The notes: a model not told the origin generated them from the letters alone. A stretch of 64,000 nucleotides of DNA from Nansenia antarctica (GCA_963989245.1 OZ022349.1:31252193-31316192), one strand, 5' to 3'. Positions 46,959-57,765 are shown, counted from the stretch's first letter. Numbers and translations are program-made.

Positions 46959-49400
46959 TCAGACAAAACAGCAATAGGGCACAATGTATGTCCTCTCATC
47001 ATTCTCAGTTGAAAACTGCCTGTCATACGGTCTATAATACACCAACTGAGACACACTAATGACAGTGAACACATCATCCACCTCACCAATACTGAAAGCA
47101 TTCAAGTGATCGTCAAAATACATCGTAATGACCTTAGTGGTCAAAAACAATGCTTCTTCATCCTTAATAATGACATTGACAATCTTATTGAAAATAGGCA
47201 TTTCATTTTCAACATGAGTGCAAACATACATTCCAATGTGGTACTCTGTTCCATAATTTTTCACCCAGGAAGTAGTGGGGACACTAGATGCATTCAAAGT
47301 TACACAAGCCTCCAAGACCTCACCGCCCTCTAGCTCACTAATTAATACATACTTAAGGGGACCAAATGTAAATCTTTGGAAATAAAAATTCTCCCAATGA
47401 AAAGCCAATTGATTCTGATGTTTCTTTACTAGTGTTTTGGTTATGTTTTTAAAGTTCTTCACAGACCTCTTAAAGAAATTGTGTTTCCCCTCGAACCTCA
47501 TACACCACATGTGTATAAGTGGACCTATTTTCCTGATACATCTGGGATAATGAATCATCAGATGATGCTTTGGGATCAGCCTCTTATCTGTAAATACAGA
47601 TTTGAACAGTTTGTGATGGTCAGAAATTAAGTGCTTCAAAAAATAAGTCATTCCTTTTGTTATGATAGGTGAAAATACAATGTTAACGATCTGAATCAAA
47701 AGTAGAATCACGTTCCAAAAACTGCTGTCCTGGTCAACTAGATCTCCAAAAATCAAGGGAGTATTACGCAGGAGGCACCATGACTGAATGGCATTGAGAC
47801 CAAGGTCGTTGCTACCATCGCCAACTTTGAGTGTACTAGGTCTGTTCTTTCTCTCACTGTATCCATAGTTAAAGCTCTGAATCCTTTCTGAAATTGAATG
47901 TACAGTACAAACAGAATCCTTCACTAAGTACTGAAAAACCAGCTTCAACTCATACTGTACAACACCTTCTAGTAGGTCATGCATAATATCCACTGCAAAA
48001 TTGTCAGAGCAATGGAAAAACTGCAGTTCATTGAGAGGACAGGTTTTCTTAACGCCAAATGAGTGGACTAGAGAAGGGTTTTGTGCCATAGCTTCACAAT
48101 GTTCTGAATAGAGCTCCCTTGTGCGAAGAATTAAATCTGGGTCATCCTCAATAAAGACTGACTGCAAGCTTGCTTTGTCGGTTAAACAAAATCGGCAACA
48201 GTAAGTTGCACTGAACGACTCAACCATGCCAAAAAGGCCATGTATAGCCAAATTATCACCAGTAACCTGAATAACAGACCCCTTCAACGGTGTATCTGAA
48301 AAGGGCGTCTGGAGTCCCTGTGTCTCTAAAACTTTTAAGTCTCTCACAAGAGGCTGTAGGATTGGACCAAACCCATACTTCTTCAAGTCCTCTGAATGGA
48401 AAAGTGCCACAAGGTGAATGTTCATCAAAACAGAATTTAGCTTGGGTGGTAAATTTCTTAAAATGAAATAAATACAACCGAGTTTGTGTATTCCTTTTTT
48501 AGATCCGAGCGGATTGGCTGTTTCGAAATCATCGTAATATAGCTGAATCTGAAGCGCATGTTCTTGCTGTGCAAATAATGAATGATTTCGGAAATATGAA
48601 CCATCATTAATGTCTTTGAAAATGCCATCTTGATGAAGCTTTACTTCCTGAAAACAGTTGCAGAGTTCCTGGTTGGTAAACATTGACTCAAGAGTTCCCA
48701 AAATGGGTACATACATAAATTTGTCATTGACTGGAATTTGACTGTATAGACCTGTTCTATCTTTGCGGACATCATAACGCACACCGAGAACATGTTCCTT
48801 GGGCTCAACAATTTTCCATTTATTTTCAAAATATCTTTGCCTCTTAGTTTCAATATTGAGGAGTGAGAATGGATTTTCAAGCTGCTCAAAACAGTTTCTA
48901 ACTTTATCTAGGGCGTGTTCAGTTACTTCAGATGAAAGGCACTTAAGAACGGCCTCCTGTGCTTGAACATGGACATCTTTGACAAGCTCCTCCATTGAAC
49001 TAGCTAAACATTGCACAGTACTTTCAGGGACTCCAGATGCTTGTACTTGAGCCATAATAGAGCTACACATATCCAATAAGTGCCTTTTTTCAATAGGAGC
49101 TGCATTTGGCAGTGAATGACCAACTACGTCAACATTTGTAGTGGTATCAGTAGGAGTAGTAACAGCAGGAGTATCAACAGAGTCAAAATGATCAGTAGAT
49201 CCAGAGGCTACACAGTCTCCATGTACTCTCAATAAATGTTTCTTGAATCCACAATAAGTGTAAAAAACAGATGAACACCCATGTTCACCGCATTTTAAAC
49301 GCAACGTACGGCCTGGGTACAAAGCATGAGTAAACTTCAAATGTTGGAACAAAGCTGAACTAGTGCTGTGCTCTAACTTACAAATGTAGCATGTAAACAT
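46959..49400 (-). CDS. Transposase-like protein with two N-terminal C2H2 fingers (813 aa)
   Basis: A single uninterrupted frame from ATG 49,400 to the stop at 46,959. Residues 4-25 form a C2H2 finger (CYICKLEHSTSSALFQHLK, then FTH). A second finger follows (LKCGEHGCSSVFYTYCGF, then KKHLLRVHGD). The middle contains GDNLAIHGLFGMVESFSATY with a CCRFC pair and then DIMHDLLEGVVQYEL. The C-terminal third has PKHHLMIHYPRCIRKIGP and WCMRFEGKHNFFKR, comparable to the HxLxHY...GP...W..RFE pattern of Tnp2/DUF4218 regions of CACTA transposases (family knowledge). I infer it is the element's transposase. The full length without stops points to recent activity. The ATG is 15 nt after the stop of the upstream gene on the same strand. 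An AATAAA lies 75 nt downstream. It could also belong to a related, unnamed superfamily. Confidence 0.8.
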   Translation of the reverse strand: MFTCYICKLEHSTSSALFQHLKFTHALYPGRTLRLKCGEHGCSSVFYTYCGFKKHLLRVHGDCVASGSTDHFDSVDTPAVTTPTDTTTNVDVVGHSLPNAAPIEKRHLLDMCSSIMAQVQASGVPESTVQCLASSMEELVKDVHVQAQEAVLKCLSSEVTEHALDKVRNCFEQLENPFSLLNIETKRQRYFENKWKIVEPKEHVLGVRYDVRKDRTGLYSQIPVNDKFMYVPILGTLESMFTNQELCNCFQEVKLHQDGIFKDINDGSYFRNHSLFAQQEHALQIQLYYDDFETANPLGSKKGIHKLGCIYFILRNLPPKLNSVLMNIHLVALFHSEDLKKYGFGPILQPLVRDLKVLETQGLQTPFSDTPLKGSVIQVTGDNLAIHGLFGMVESFSATYCCRFCLTDKASLQSVFIEDDPDLILRTRELYSEHCEAMAQNPSLVHSFGVKKTCPLNELQFFHCSDNFAVDIMHDLLEGVVQYELKLVFQYLVKDSVCTVHSISERIQSFNYGYSERKNRPSTLKVGDGSNDLGLNAIQSWCLLRNTPLIFGDLVDQDSSFWNVILLLIQIVNIVFSPIITKGMTYFLKHLISDHHKLFKSVFTDKRLIPKHHLMIHYPRCIRKIGPLIHMWCMRFEGKHNFFKRSVKNFKNITKTLVKKHQNQLAFHWENFYFQRFTFGPLKYVLISELEGGEVLEACVTLNASSVPTTSWVKNYGTEYHIGMYVCTHVENEMPIFNKIVNVIIKDEEALFLTTKVITMYFDDHLNAFSIGEVDDVFTVISVSQLVYYRPYDRQFSTENDERTYIVPYCCFV

Positions 49401-49415
49401 CTTTCAATGTTCTCC

Positions 49416-52400
49416 CTAAACCTCAATGTTGTGAAGTCGCACCCTGATTTCTTTGACTCTTGGACTCTCCTTGGCAGTTCCCACATCAATGCCATACACG
49501 GTAGTTTGAAGGAAGGTGAAGAAGCTGGTCAAGGCCTCGTCGTAGGACACAGCAAACACAAAGTGTGCCTTAAACAGTTCGTCAAAGGCAGCGACAGATG
49601 TTTGTACCATGCACGGAATGGCCTTCTGGTCCAGGACGATGTAAAACTTCTGGATACTGCTCTGCTTTTCTCCGACCGCGAGGAGAAAGGGCTGTGTTGA
49701 TCCAACTTTGCTGAGGAACGCGTCAATGCTCGTCCCGACCTATAGAGCGATGAAGAAGAAATTGTTCTTGTGTTTGTGTGTGCTCACACCCAAGAGACAG
49801 AAAACATTTTCCACCTTCCCTGGACAGGCATCATCTCAAAATTACATGCATGTATGTTAAAGGTAGTTTTTTGGCGTATGGAGGGCTGGCGTAAGCTCTT
49901 AGCATGGATGATCATGTCTATTCAACCATTTAGAAGTACATTAAAACTGAAGCAGCAGTTTTTTGCTTGGTTAAAAAAAAACATTTTAAATGATCAATCT
50001 GGTACAATATTGGTCTCTTCCTAGAATTACAGTGAATAAAATATACAGTACCAAATTGTTTATCTATCGCCCAGAGATGCTTCTTTTCAAGAGCTGTGAA
50101 GGGGAGATACTCTAGGCAGACCTAGAGTATCAAATCAGAGGTTAAATCAACAATCATTCTTCATCCACGTGTAGAACATACCTTCACAAACTTGATCACA
50201 TGACCAGCAGCATCACTGGCACTGACTTTTCCAGTCTTCCTTCCTTTTGCAGTTGGAGGCAAGAGATGAACAAGCAGGAGGAGCGCTGCCACGTCACTGT
50301 CCCATCCTAGTGGATTAGAAGGGCCACACCCACATCCCATGAGTACAGTCAAAGCTCATAGGTGCAGATGAGGACTGGTAAACAAACACCCACATTAAAT
50401 GTACACTTACCAGAATCATTTGATTCCTCCTGAGCAGTCAAAAGATTGTCCACATGAGTACCAGGGCGAAGGTCTTTGCATGCAGTAAAGACCCTAGATT
50501 TGTAGAAGGTTGGCCATTTCTCGATAAACTTGCGGGATATGTCTTCTCCAAAGATCATTCTGAAGTCTTGGTCAATCTAGCACACAGAAACAATGTCCAA
50601 ACATTACGCACAATTCATGACATGTAATTATTAGTACATCTAGCTAGTCTCCATTGTGCTCACCAAGCCTGGTGTATCCAAGAATCGGGAGAAGTGATCT
50701 AGGACGAGTGCAGACTGGTCTTGATCGTGTAGCATACTCTGTCGGTGCTTGAACGTTGCCTTCATTTTCTCCTTGACAACTGATTGGTCGGCTGAATGCT
50801 TCATCATGGATATTGCTTCTCTGCATTCATCACCTGACAGCTGTGCGGGTGTAGATGTCTCACGCTGACTCTTGGGGCCATCTTGATGAGAAGACTTGGA
50901 GCTCCTCCGGGTTTCTTTGGAGGCACTTCTCATGTTGCGCTGCACTGTTTTCAATCTGTAGCCCAGGTAACCCTGTCCACTGGCAAGATCATAGAAATGT
51001 TCCTGTAAAACAAGGCAACATCAGACCAAAAATATGAATATATCTTTCAATATATCAATTTTTTTCGTTTTTGTCTCAATGTGTGCTACACAGGGAAGAA
51101 AGGTGTGAAATGATTTTTGTTTTGAAATTCTAAAGTTAGTCCAAAAATGTAGACCTGAGCTAAATGTGATGAGGACAACAATATCCCCTGCCAAATTAGT
51201 AGAGAAAGGATCTAGTCCTTATTGGATACTTAAAATCCATCAAAGCAAAAATGGGAAAATCCTAGAGTTCAGCAGAACTCCTCTCAGTGTAGTTCATTGT
51301 GAAGCTATGGGTGTGTCTGTATCAGGATCCTGATACCAAGTTAGGAATTCCTAACATACTAATTAAATTAGGTTCCCATATACTGTAACTCACATAACCA
51401 GTTGGTGAAGACAGATCCTTCAAATTGGGGAAAAGGGTGACTATTCCAAGGGCATAGGTAACACGGACATTGACCGGTGGGACTTTCCTGCAATATAGCG
51501 AGAGAGATAACAAGGTCAGTTTGAAATACAGTTCAAGCTATTTTTAACGGTGTAAACGGTTGAGAAGAGGATGGATGAGTTTAACATAACCAAAATTAGT
51601 AAGTATTTCAGTTAAGGAAGTAGAGTATATTGTATTGGTCACTTACCCATGAGTCTCGACCATATCTGCCACCAAGATGTTTACGAGTTTCCTTCTTGTT
51701 TGATCAGAAAGGCTTTTGGTTTTGTTGTACTCTTTGAATACATCCTCACCCCCTGGTTTTTGGTGCAAAGCTACATAGACCGTCTGCAATACAGATATCA
51801 CATGTAAACCTACCACACATTTTGAAAATGCCTGACATCAACCAGCAACCTATGAACTCACATCTTTTGCCACCTTGCTGTCAGGTGGTCCTTCTACCAG
51901 TTTCCTTTTCCATGTTTTGGTGCTCTCTAAAATTACAGTGGAGCTACTTGACGTGGATTTGGCGGCACTTGATGCGGAGCACGATGACTGAAATGAGGAA
52001 GACATCCCTTCATCTGAGCAGAAGGAGGTCTCAGAGATCTCATTCTCACCTAAAGGAACAAGGGAGGCAAAACAATAACTTCAGTTGCATAATATTCCAT
52101 TTGAGGTATATTTAGCATTGTGGCAACAAGAGCTGTGAAATAAGTACGAGCTTCAACTAGTTGTCGACTTTGGGGGTTAAAAAGTGTACCGTAATTTCCG
52201 GACTATAAAGCGCACCTGAATATAAGCCACACCAGCTAAATTTAGGGTAAAAACCAATTGTGTACATATACAAGCCGCACTGGACTATAAGCCGCAGGTG
52301 TTTTAATGTTTAATTACCATATGTAAGGGTTCGGGTGATTTTTTGAGGGGCCAGCGTCACCGCTGCCAGCAAAACGTCGCTCGCGGCATGTCAGGACAGC

Positions 52401-53603
52401 CTGATTGAAATGAATGCATTCTAATCACTTTCACTCGCTTGCGTCGCTGTATGTCAGGATGGGGTGTGAAACGGGCCGTCCAACCACTAAACAATACTAG
52501 AAGTTTGTTCACACCCCTAGTTCATTTGAGTGGTTTGGAATATACCCGTGATAAAATCGCAACGCTGCATATGAGGACAGTTTCGCACATGATTTTGTTG
52601 CCGGTTCGCTCGCTCGCTGTATGTCAGAATGAGGTGTAAGGTGGTGGACCGGTAAAATCCATAGATTTAGAACGCCCCCTTGTGGCCGTTAGCTGTAAAA
52701 ATCCATAGATTAGCCGCACCATTGTATAGGCCGCAGGGTTCAAGGCATGGGAAAAAAGTAGCTGCTTATAGTCCGGAAATTACGGTAATTGGAGGGATCA
52801 GGAGGCTACTGCAAAGCAGCGCAGGTCAAAGCCTCTCGAGTCACATCCATCTTCTATCATGCCAAAATCCATTACATTAATACCTGGCCAAAATCAGCAA
52901 AACCACTGTATCTACAGTATATATCTCGGTGGCGAGGAAATAGGCTCCCTTAATTCCTGATAAAAGGACCATGTTTGCACGAAATGTTACCCATGTTGGC
53001 TGGGTATTAACATTCGTTGAATACTAAAATACTGTGAACACAGTTATTGTCGTTTCTCTTCCTACTCACAAAATGTAAAGTCGCTTTGGATAAAACTGTC
53101 AGCTTAAGGCCCTGAATGTAAAATGTACAATGGAGAGGGGCGTTCCTGTTTCTTACCAGAGTGTTCAAAAGTACCAGAGTGCTCCTCAGTGAACACCTTG
53201 AAAGATACTGCAGCACCCCTCACTAGCTCATCGAAGATGTCAGCTTCCACATCAACTCCTGAGGAGTCCTTCAGGTTCACATCAGTTCCATGTGGAAGGC
53301 TGAATTTCACTGAAACTGAGAGCAAAAACACGTACTCATGTTATGATAGCTATTTTTATATATATTATATAGGCCTACATGCAATGCATCATGTGACATT
53401 CAAATGCTCCATAAAGCATTGACTCTCTTTACTGTTCTCATTCTTTTAGCCGTCTTCCCATTAGCTTGATGTGTAAAAGAGTGGGCAGCCCCTACCTTCT
53501 TGAATGAATTGGAAGTAATCGTAGCAGTCATCCATCATTGGTACTCGTACCCATTTCAGGGCTCCCTTGCACTCGACGTGAACCAACATTTTCTCCAAGG
53601 GAC
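49416..53603 (-). CDS. Nine-coding-exon accessory gene of the CACTA-like element (541 aa)
   Basis: Minus-strand exons: 53,603-53,496 (ATG 53,589), 53,315-53,157, 52,049-51,862, 51,783-51,647, 51,487-51,394, 51,002-50,664, 50,576-50,411, 50,306-50,182 and 49,739-49,416 (stop TAG). Every intron is GT-AG and every phase agrees, giving 1,626 coding nt. The N-terminus (MLVHVECKGALKWVRVP) with LPHGTDVNLKDSSGVDV looks like a small folded domain. A serine-rich linker follows (exon 3), then helical segments (LSDQTRRKLVNILVADMVE, IDQDFRMIFGEDISRKFIEK) and a C-terminal domain (FLLAVGEKQSSIQKFYIVLD, VAAFDELFKAHFVFAVSYDE). Similar proteins are common in fish annotations as uncharacterised or SAM-domain-containing protein 3-like (from memory, moderate trust). 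Likely role: DNA-binding or regulatory partner of the transposase, inferred from position only. Intron 2 holds a MITE and the 5' intron a fold-back element. Confidence 0.82.
52187..52787. mobile_element. TA-flanked MITE in intron 2 of the accessory gene
   Basis: Inverted ends CCGTAATTTCCGGACTATAA (52,189) and its reverse (ending 52,785), flanked by TA on both sides. The interior repeats AAGCCGCA/GCCGCACC motifs and AAATCCATAGATT. The TA target and end type fit a Tc1/mariner-like or related MITE. It lies wholly within an intron and leaves the splice sites untouched. Confidence 0.75.
53087..53133 (+). mobile_element. SINE/MITE tail fragment
   Basis: GTAAAGTCGCTTTGGATAAA, then CTGTCAGC and ATGTAAAATGTAC, the common fish tail also seen reversed at 14,868. 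It sits in intron 2, just after exon 2. Confidence 0.5.
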
Positions 53604-53700
53604 CTGTGCAAAACATTGCTGCTTATTTCATTTTCTGAGCTATCTAATTCTACATCTGTCTCATTCAGCAACTATAGCTAATAGTAAGGGAAACATATGA

Positions 53701-54183
53701 AAATCTGCGAAGTAAATCGTTACCAAGAAATTTCTTCACCAATGTGTTTCTAAAGGTGTGTAATAACATGTCCTAAAAGGTTGAAATTCAACTCCTGTGG
53801 GAAACCTCATAAAAAACTGCTCAAAGTTGGGGTACCGATACCCGATTTTCGAAAATTCGAAAATGCTTAAATTGGACTTGAGTAACTTTTGAGGGGTCAA
53901 ACTAGGCATTTTTCATGATTCTGAGTTGATTGCAAGCATTTATTTGTCACCAAGAGCACTTCCTGGTGCAACCCCCAAACCCCCCCCCCCATCCCCATTG
54001 GTGGTTGGCATTCAAAGTGAGGAAGTTTGGAGGTAACAGGTAACATTAGACAACATTAGACAGCACCAGCAGAGAGGCACTATGATGGGCATGGACACTT
54101 AGTCATAGGCCTCACTACATGTGGAACAATAGAACCAGGCTGCTTGAGCTACTCACACAGCCCAGCAGAGAGGCACTATCATG
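53701..54183 (+). repeat. Fold-back element, left arm
   Basis: Inverted partner of 55,870-56,352. Includes CGATTTTCGAAAATTCG and a C-run at 53,985. Confidence 0.85.
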
Positions 54184-54185
54184 GA

Positions 54186-55495
54186 GGTCATAGCTCCAGA
54201 AGAGGGGTGACTGGTAGACAGCTAGGCCCAGTGAGGGCTCTCCTAATCGGACTGGCAGTGTATCACATATAGCCTGGAGGTCAGAGCTCCAGAAGAGGGG
54301 TGACTGGTAGACATCTAGGCCCAGTGAGGTCACTCCTAATCGGACTGGCAGTGTATCACATAGAGCCTGGAGGTCAGAGCTCCAGAAGAGGGGTGACTGG
54401 TAGACAGCTAGGCCCAGTGAGGGCTCTCCTAATCGGACTGGCAGTGTATCACATAGAGCCTGGAGGTCAGAGCTCCAGAAGAGGGGTGACTGGTAGACAG
54501 CTAGGCCCAGTGAGGGCTCTCCTAATCGGACTGGCAGTGTATCACATATTACCTGGAGGTCAGAGCTCCAGAAGAGGGGTGACTGGTAGACAGCTAGGCC
54601 CAGTGAGGGCTCTCCTAATCGGACTGGCAGTGTATCACATAGTACCTGGAGGTCAGAGCTCCAGAGGAGGGTTGAATGGTAGACAGCTAGGCCCAGTGAG
54701 GTCACTCCTAATCGGACTGGCAGTGTATCACATAGTACCTGGAGGTCAGAGCTCCAGAAGAGGGGTGACTGGTAGACAGCTAGGCCCAGTGAGGGCTCTC
54801 CTAATCGGACTGGCAGTGTATCACATAGTACCTGGAGGTCAGAGCTCCAGAGGAGGGTTGAATGGTAGACAGCTAGGCCCAGTGAGGTCACTCCTAATCG
54901 GACTGGCAGTGTATCACATAGTACCTGGAGGTCAGAGCTCCAGAAGAGGGGTGACTGGTAGACAGCTAGGCCCAGTGAGGGCTCTCCTAATCGGACTGGC
55001 AGTGTATCACATAGTACCTGGAGGTCAGAGCTCCAGAAGAGGGGTGACTGGTAGACAGCTAGGCCCAGTGAGAGCACTCCTAATCGGACTGACAGAGTAG
55101 CAGTTAGGCCCTGGAGGTCAGAGCTCCAGATGAGGGGTGAATGGTAGACAGCTAGGCCCAGTGAGAGCACTCCTAATCGGACTGACAGAGTAGCAGTTAG
55201 GCCCTGGAGGTCAGAGCTCCAGATGAGGGGTGAATGGTAGACAGCTAGGCCCAGTGAGAGCACTCCTAATCGGACTGACAGAGTAGCAGTTAGGCCCTGG
55301 AGGTCAGAGCTCCAGATGAGGGGTGAATGGTAGACAGCTAGGCCCAGTGAGAGAACTCCTAATCGGACTGACAGAGTAGCAGTTAGGCCCTGGAGGTCAG
55401 AGCTCCAGATGAGGGGTGAATGGTAGACAGCTAGGCCCAGTGAGAGCACTCCTAATCGGACTGACAGAGTAGCAGTTAGGCCCTGGAGCTCATGT
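54186..55495. repeat. 93-bp minisatellite inside the fold-back element
   Basis: About 14 units starting CTGGAGGTCAGAGCTCCAGA, a palindromic start. Two subfamilies: left units end GGCAGTGTATCACATA, right units (from about 55,070) end GACAGAGTAGCAGTTAGGCC. 93 is divisible by three, so a 473-codon frame on the minus strand and a 266-codon frame on the plus strand stay open; neither shows a recognisable domain. Confidence 0.93.
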
Positions 55496-55692
55496 GACCT
55501 CCAGCATAGGGCCACAGGCCTAGTCACAGCACCCATGGAAGGTGTGTTGTCTCTGGGCTGTGTGTCTAGCTGAACACCTCTGGTAGTCCTTGGTACATCT
55601 CATGTTGGTACATCTCTTCCACAATGGGAGGTGAGAGTGAAGCTATTCAGCTCCCTTTTTTAGGCCTCCATAACAGGTAAGTTACTGAGTGT

Positions 55693-55988
55693 CTCTCTGC
55701 TGGGCTGAGTGAGTAGCTGAAGCAGCCTGGTTCTATTGTTCCACATGTAGTGAGGCCTATGACTCTGTTTCCATGCCCATGATAGTGTCTCTCTGCTGGG
55801 CTGTGTGAGTAAATGAAGCAGCCTGGTTCTATTGTTCCACATGTAGTGAGGCCTATGACTCTGTTTCCATGCCCATGATAGTACCTCTCTGCTGGGCTGT
55901 GTGAGTAGCTCAAGCAGCCTGGTTCTATTGTTCCACATGTAGTGAGGCCTATGACTAAGTGTCCATGCCCATGATAGTGCCTCTCTGC
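55693..55988. repeat. Three 96-bp tandem copies of the inner right arm
   Basis: TCTCTCTGCTGGGCTG recurs with a 96-bp step at about 55,692, 55,788 and 55,884, each followed by GCAGCCTGGTTCTATTGTTC and ATGTAGTGAGGCCTATGACT. The left arm has only one copy. Confidence 0.9.
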
Positions 55989-56352
55989 TGGTGCTGTCTA
56001 ATGTTGTCTAATGTTACCTGTTACCTTTAAACTTCCTCACTTTGAATGCCAACCACCAATGGGGGTGGGGGGGGTTTGGGGGTTGCACCAGGAAGTGCTC
56101 TTGGTGACAAATAAATGCCTGCAATCAACTCAGAATCATGAAAAATGCCTAGTTTGACCCCTCAAAAGTTACTCAAGTCCAATTTAAGCATTTTCGAATT
56201 TTCGAAAATCGGTTATCGGTACCCCAACTTTGAGCAGTTTTTTATGAGGTTTCCCACAGGAGTTGAATTTCAACCTTTTAGGACATGTTATTACACACCT
56301 TTAGAAACACATTGGTGAAGAAATTTCTTGGTAACGATTTACTTCGCAGATT
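55870..56352 (-). repeat. Fold-back element, right arm
   Basis: Inverted partner of 53,701-54,183. It contains a G-run at 56,061-56,079 mirroring the C-run of the left arm. Confidence 0.85.
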
Positions 56353-56383
56353 GGTCAAATATCTGGTAAAATGCCCTTACTAT

Positions 56384-56806
56384 AAATAGTGCTGCCTGTT
56401 ACGGCTGGGCCTTCACACACGCCCTCCCCCGCCCTCACAGCTCGAGCACCCGCCCCCACCCGCCGCAGCTGAGGCTTGTCCCCCTAATTAGATCTTCAGC
56501 CAAACCGGCACACGTGTCTCCACTCCCAATCAACCATCAAATACCCTACAGGGCTTCACAGTATTCTGCCTCCATTGTCGTGTCCTTGAGCCCCCTCGCC
56601 CCCGTGTCATAACACTGCCAAGTCAAATACTGTCCGGGCGATGTCGGAATATCACTGTTCCTCATCGCAGTGGCGGCAAGCTACCCAGCTATCGTTACCT
56701 TGATAGTAAACTAGCTAACGTTAGCCAAAGTTTCCCAGCGCAAGAGGATTCCGATTCCATCACCGTGAAACAATTTGGCATGGCAGCGTCAACTCTAACA
56801 AGCTAA
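56384..56806. other. No gene; GC-richer 5' region of the CACTA-like element
   Basis: C-rich stretch (CGCCCTCACAGCTCGAGCAC) followed by GCTAACGTTAGCC. No coding frame is recognised. It lies in the first intron. Confidence 0.4.
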
Positions 56807-56930
56807 AGCCCCCCACGCTTGCTAAACTTTCTCAAACTAAGTTTCATACCACACAAATACACTGTTTTCGACAAAAGCATATATAATATAACGAATTAAC
56901 AAAAATGATAACATACATGTCGATGAAATT
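56807..56930. repeat. 124-bp direct repeat, copy 1
   Basis: Starts CCCCCCACGCTTGCTAAACT and ends ACATGTCGATGAAATT. The same sequence recurs at 57,344-57,468 with a single obvious change (CGACAAAAGC to CGACACAAGC). Confidence 0.95.
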
Positions 56931-57343
56931 CAGTGCGCAGCAATACAACCATTCTTAGGTAACGTTAAGCTAGCAGATGGCCAAACATACCGTTGCTGGT
57001 TTGTGGATGGTTACTTGATGGCCGACCAGAATGTACCATTAGAAAGGAAATAACAGTTAGTGCTACTTAAATGTATACAAAATAAATACAATTACAATAA
57101 ACGAATAAATCAAATAATACATATTTCGACAGCCAGCTATGGTTAATGATAGCTAGCAAAGCCAGCAGGTGCATGGACCATATCATTAGCAGGCTAGCGT
57201 AACGTTAACTTACACAAACGAATATGCACATTTTCAAATATTACATTTGAGCCTATAAATATGCACACAAAAGTGTCAATATTTGGAGTCATTCTTTTCC
57301 ACTGTCATTTGAATTTATGGTTGATAACGTTAGCTAGCCTAGT

Positions 57344-57468
57344 GCCCCCCCACGCTTGCTAAACTTTCTCAAACTAAGTTTCATACCACACAAATACACT
57401 GTTTTCGACACAAGCATATATAATATAACGAATTAACAAAAATGATAACATACATGTCGATGAAATTT
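57344..57468. repeat. 124-bp direct repeat, copy 2
   Basis: See copy 1. It ends at the splice donor of the putative 5' non-coding exon, so the duplication covers the start of the first intron. Confidence 0.95.
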
Positions 57469-57470
57469 AC

Positions 57471-57590
57471 CTTGATAAAGGTAATGTCGAGCGACGCGAT
57501 GTTGAGTACCTCACCTCGCTGCATCAAGTCAAGAGAGAGAAAGATGGCGGAGATCGAGACAATTAGCGCTCACCTCACGCACAGCACGTA
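57471..57590 (-). promoter_or_regulatory. Putative 5' non-coding exon/promoter of the element's genes
   Basis: On the minus strand a donor TATCAAG|GTAAAT ends at 57,471. Just upstream lies CTCCGCCATCTTTC, the complement of AAGATGGCGGAG (57,541), which resembles a YY1 site, often placed at promoters of transposable elements. The next acceptor is TTTTGCACAG|GTCC at 53,604. The transcription start is not determinable. Confidence 0.45.
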
Positions 57591-57765
57591 AATGTCCCGG
57601 ATGTGGTGTTCAGTGTTAATTATGATCAACACCATAATCCAACTCTGTGCTCAATAGGGTATTAACAACAAGTGGTGTTAACATGCTTGAAGGAACACTG
57701 AAATCATAACACTTTACACTGAAAAGTGCTAACACTGTAATTTTAACACTGCCATTTTTGCTGTG

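Larger units (their letters stand above)
53681..56383. mobile_element. 2.7-kb fold-back element in the 5' intron
   Basis: Long inverted arms at 53,701-54,183 and 55,870-56,352 match almost base for base (for example AATCTGCGAAGTAAATCGTT reversed on the right). A weaker outer match, ATAGTAAGGG, extends at 53,681-53,690 and 56,374-56,383. The space between the arms is filled by a 93-bp tandem array and by three 96-bp repeats derived from the right arm. There is no transposase-like gene; it is a non-autonomous fold-back transposon or a large MITE. Target duplication not resolved. Confidence 0.8.
46167..57765 (-). mobile_element. 11.6-kb CACTA-like DNA transposon carrying two intact-looking genes
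   Basis: The left end is CACTGCAAAATCACTAGTGT. The right end reversed is CACAGCAAAAATGGCAGTGT. Both are followed by GTGTTAA-rich sequence. The flanking 22-bp minisatellite runs ...GTGTCTG on the left and GGTGGTACGG on the right, so the two halves join in register and the outer limits are well defined. No clear target duplication is seen at this precision. Inside are a 541-residue spliced gene, an 813-residue transposase-like gene, subterminal repeats, and nested elements. Assignment to the CACTA/EnSpm superfamily rests on the CACTG/CACAG ends and on Tnp2/DUF4218-like features of the 813-residue protein. Confidence 0.75.
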
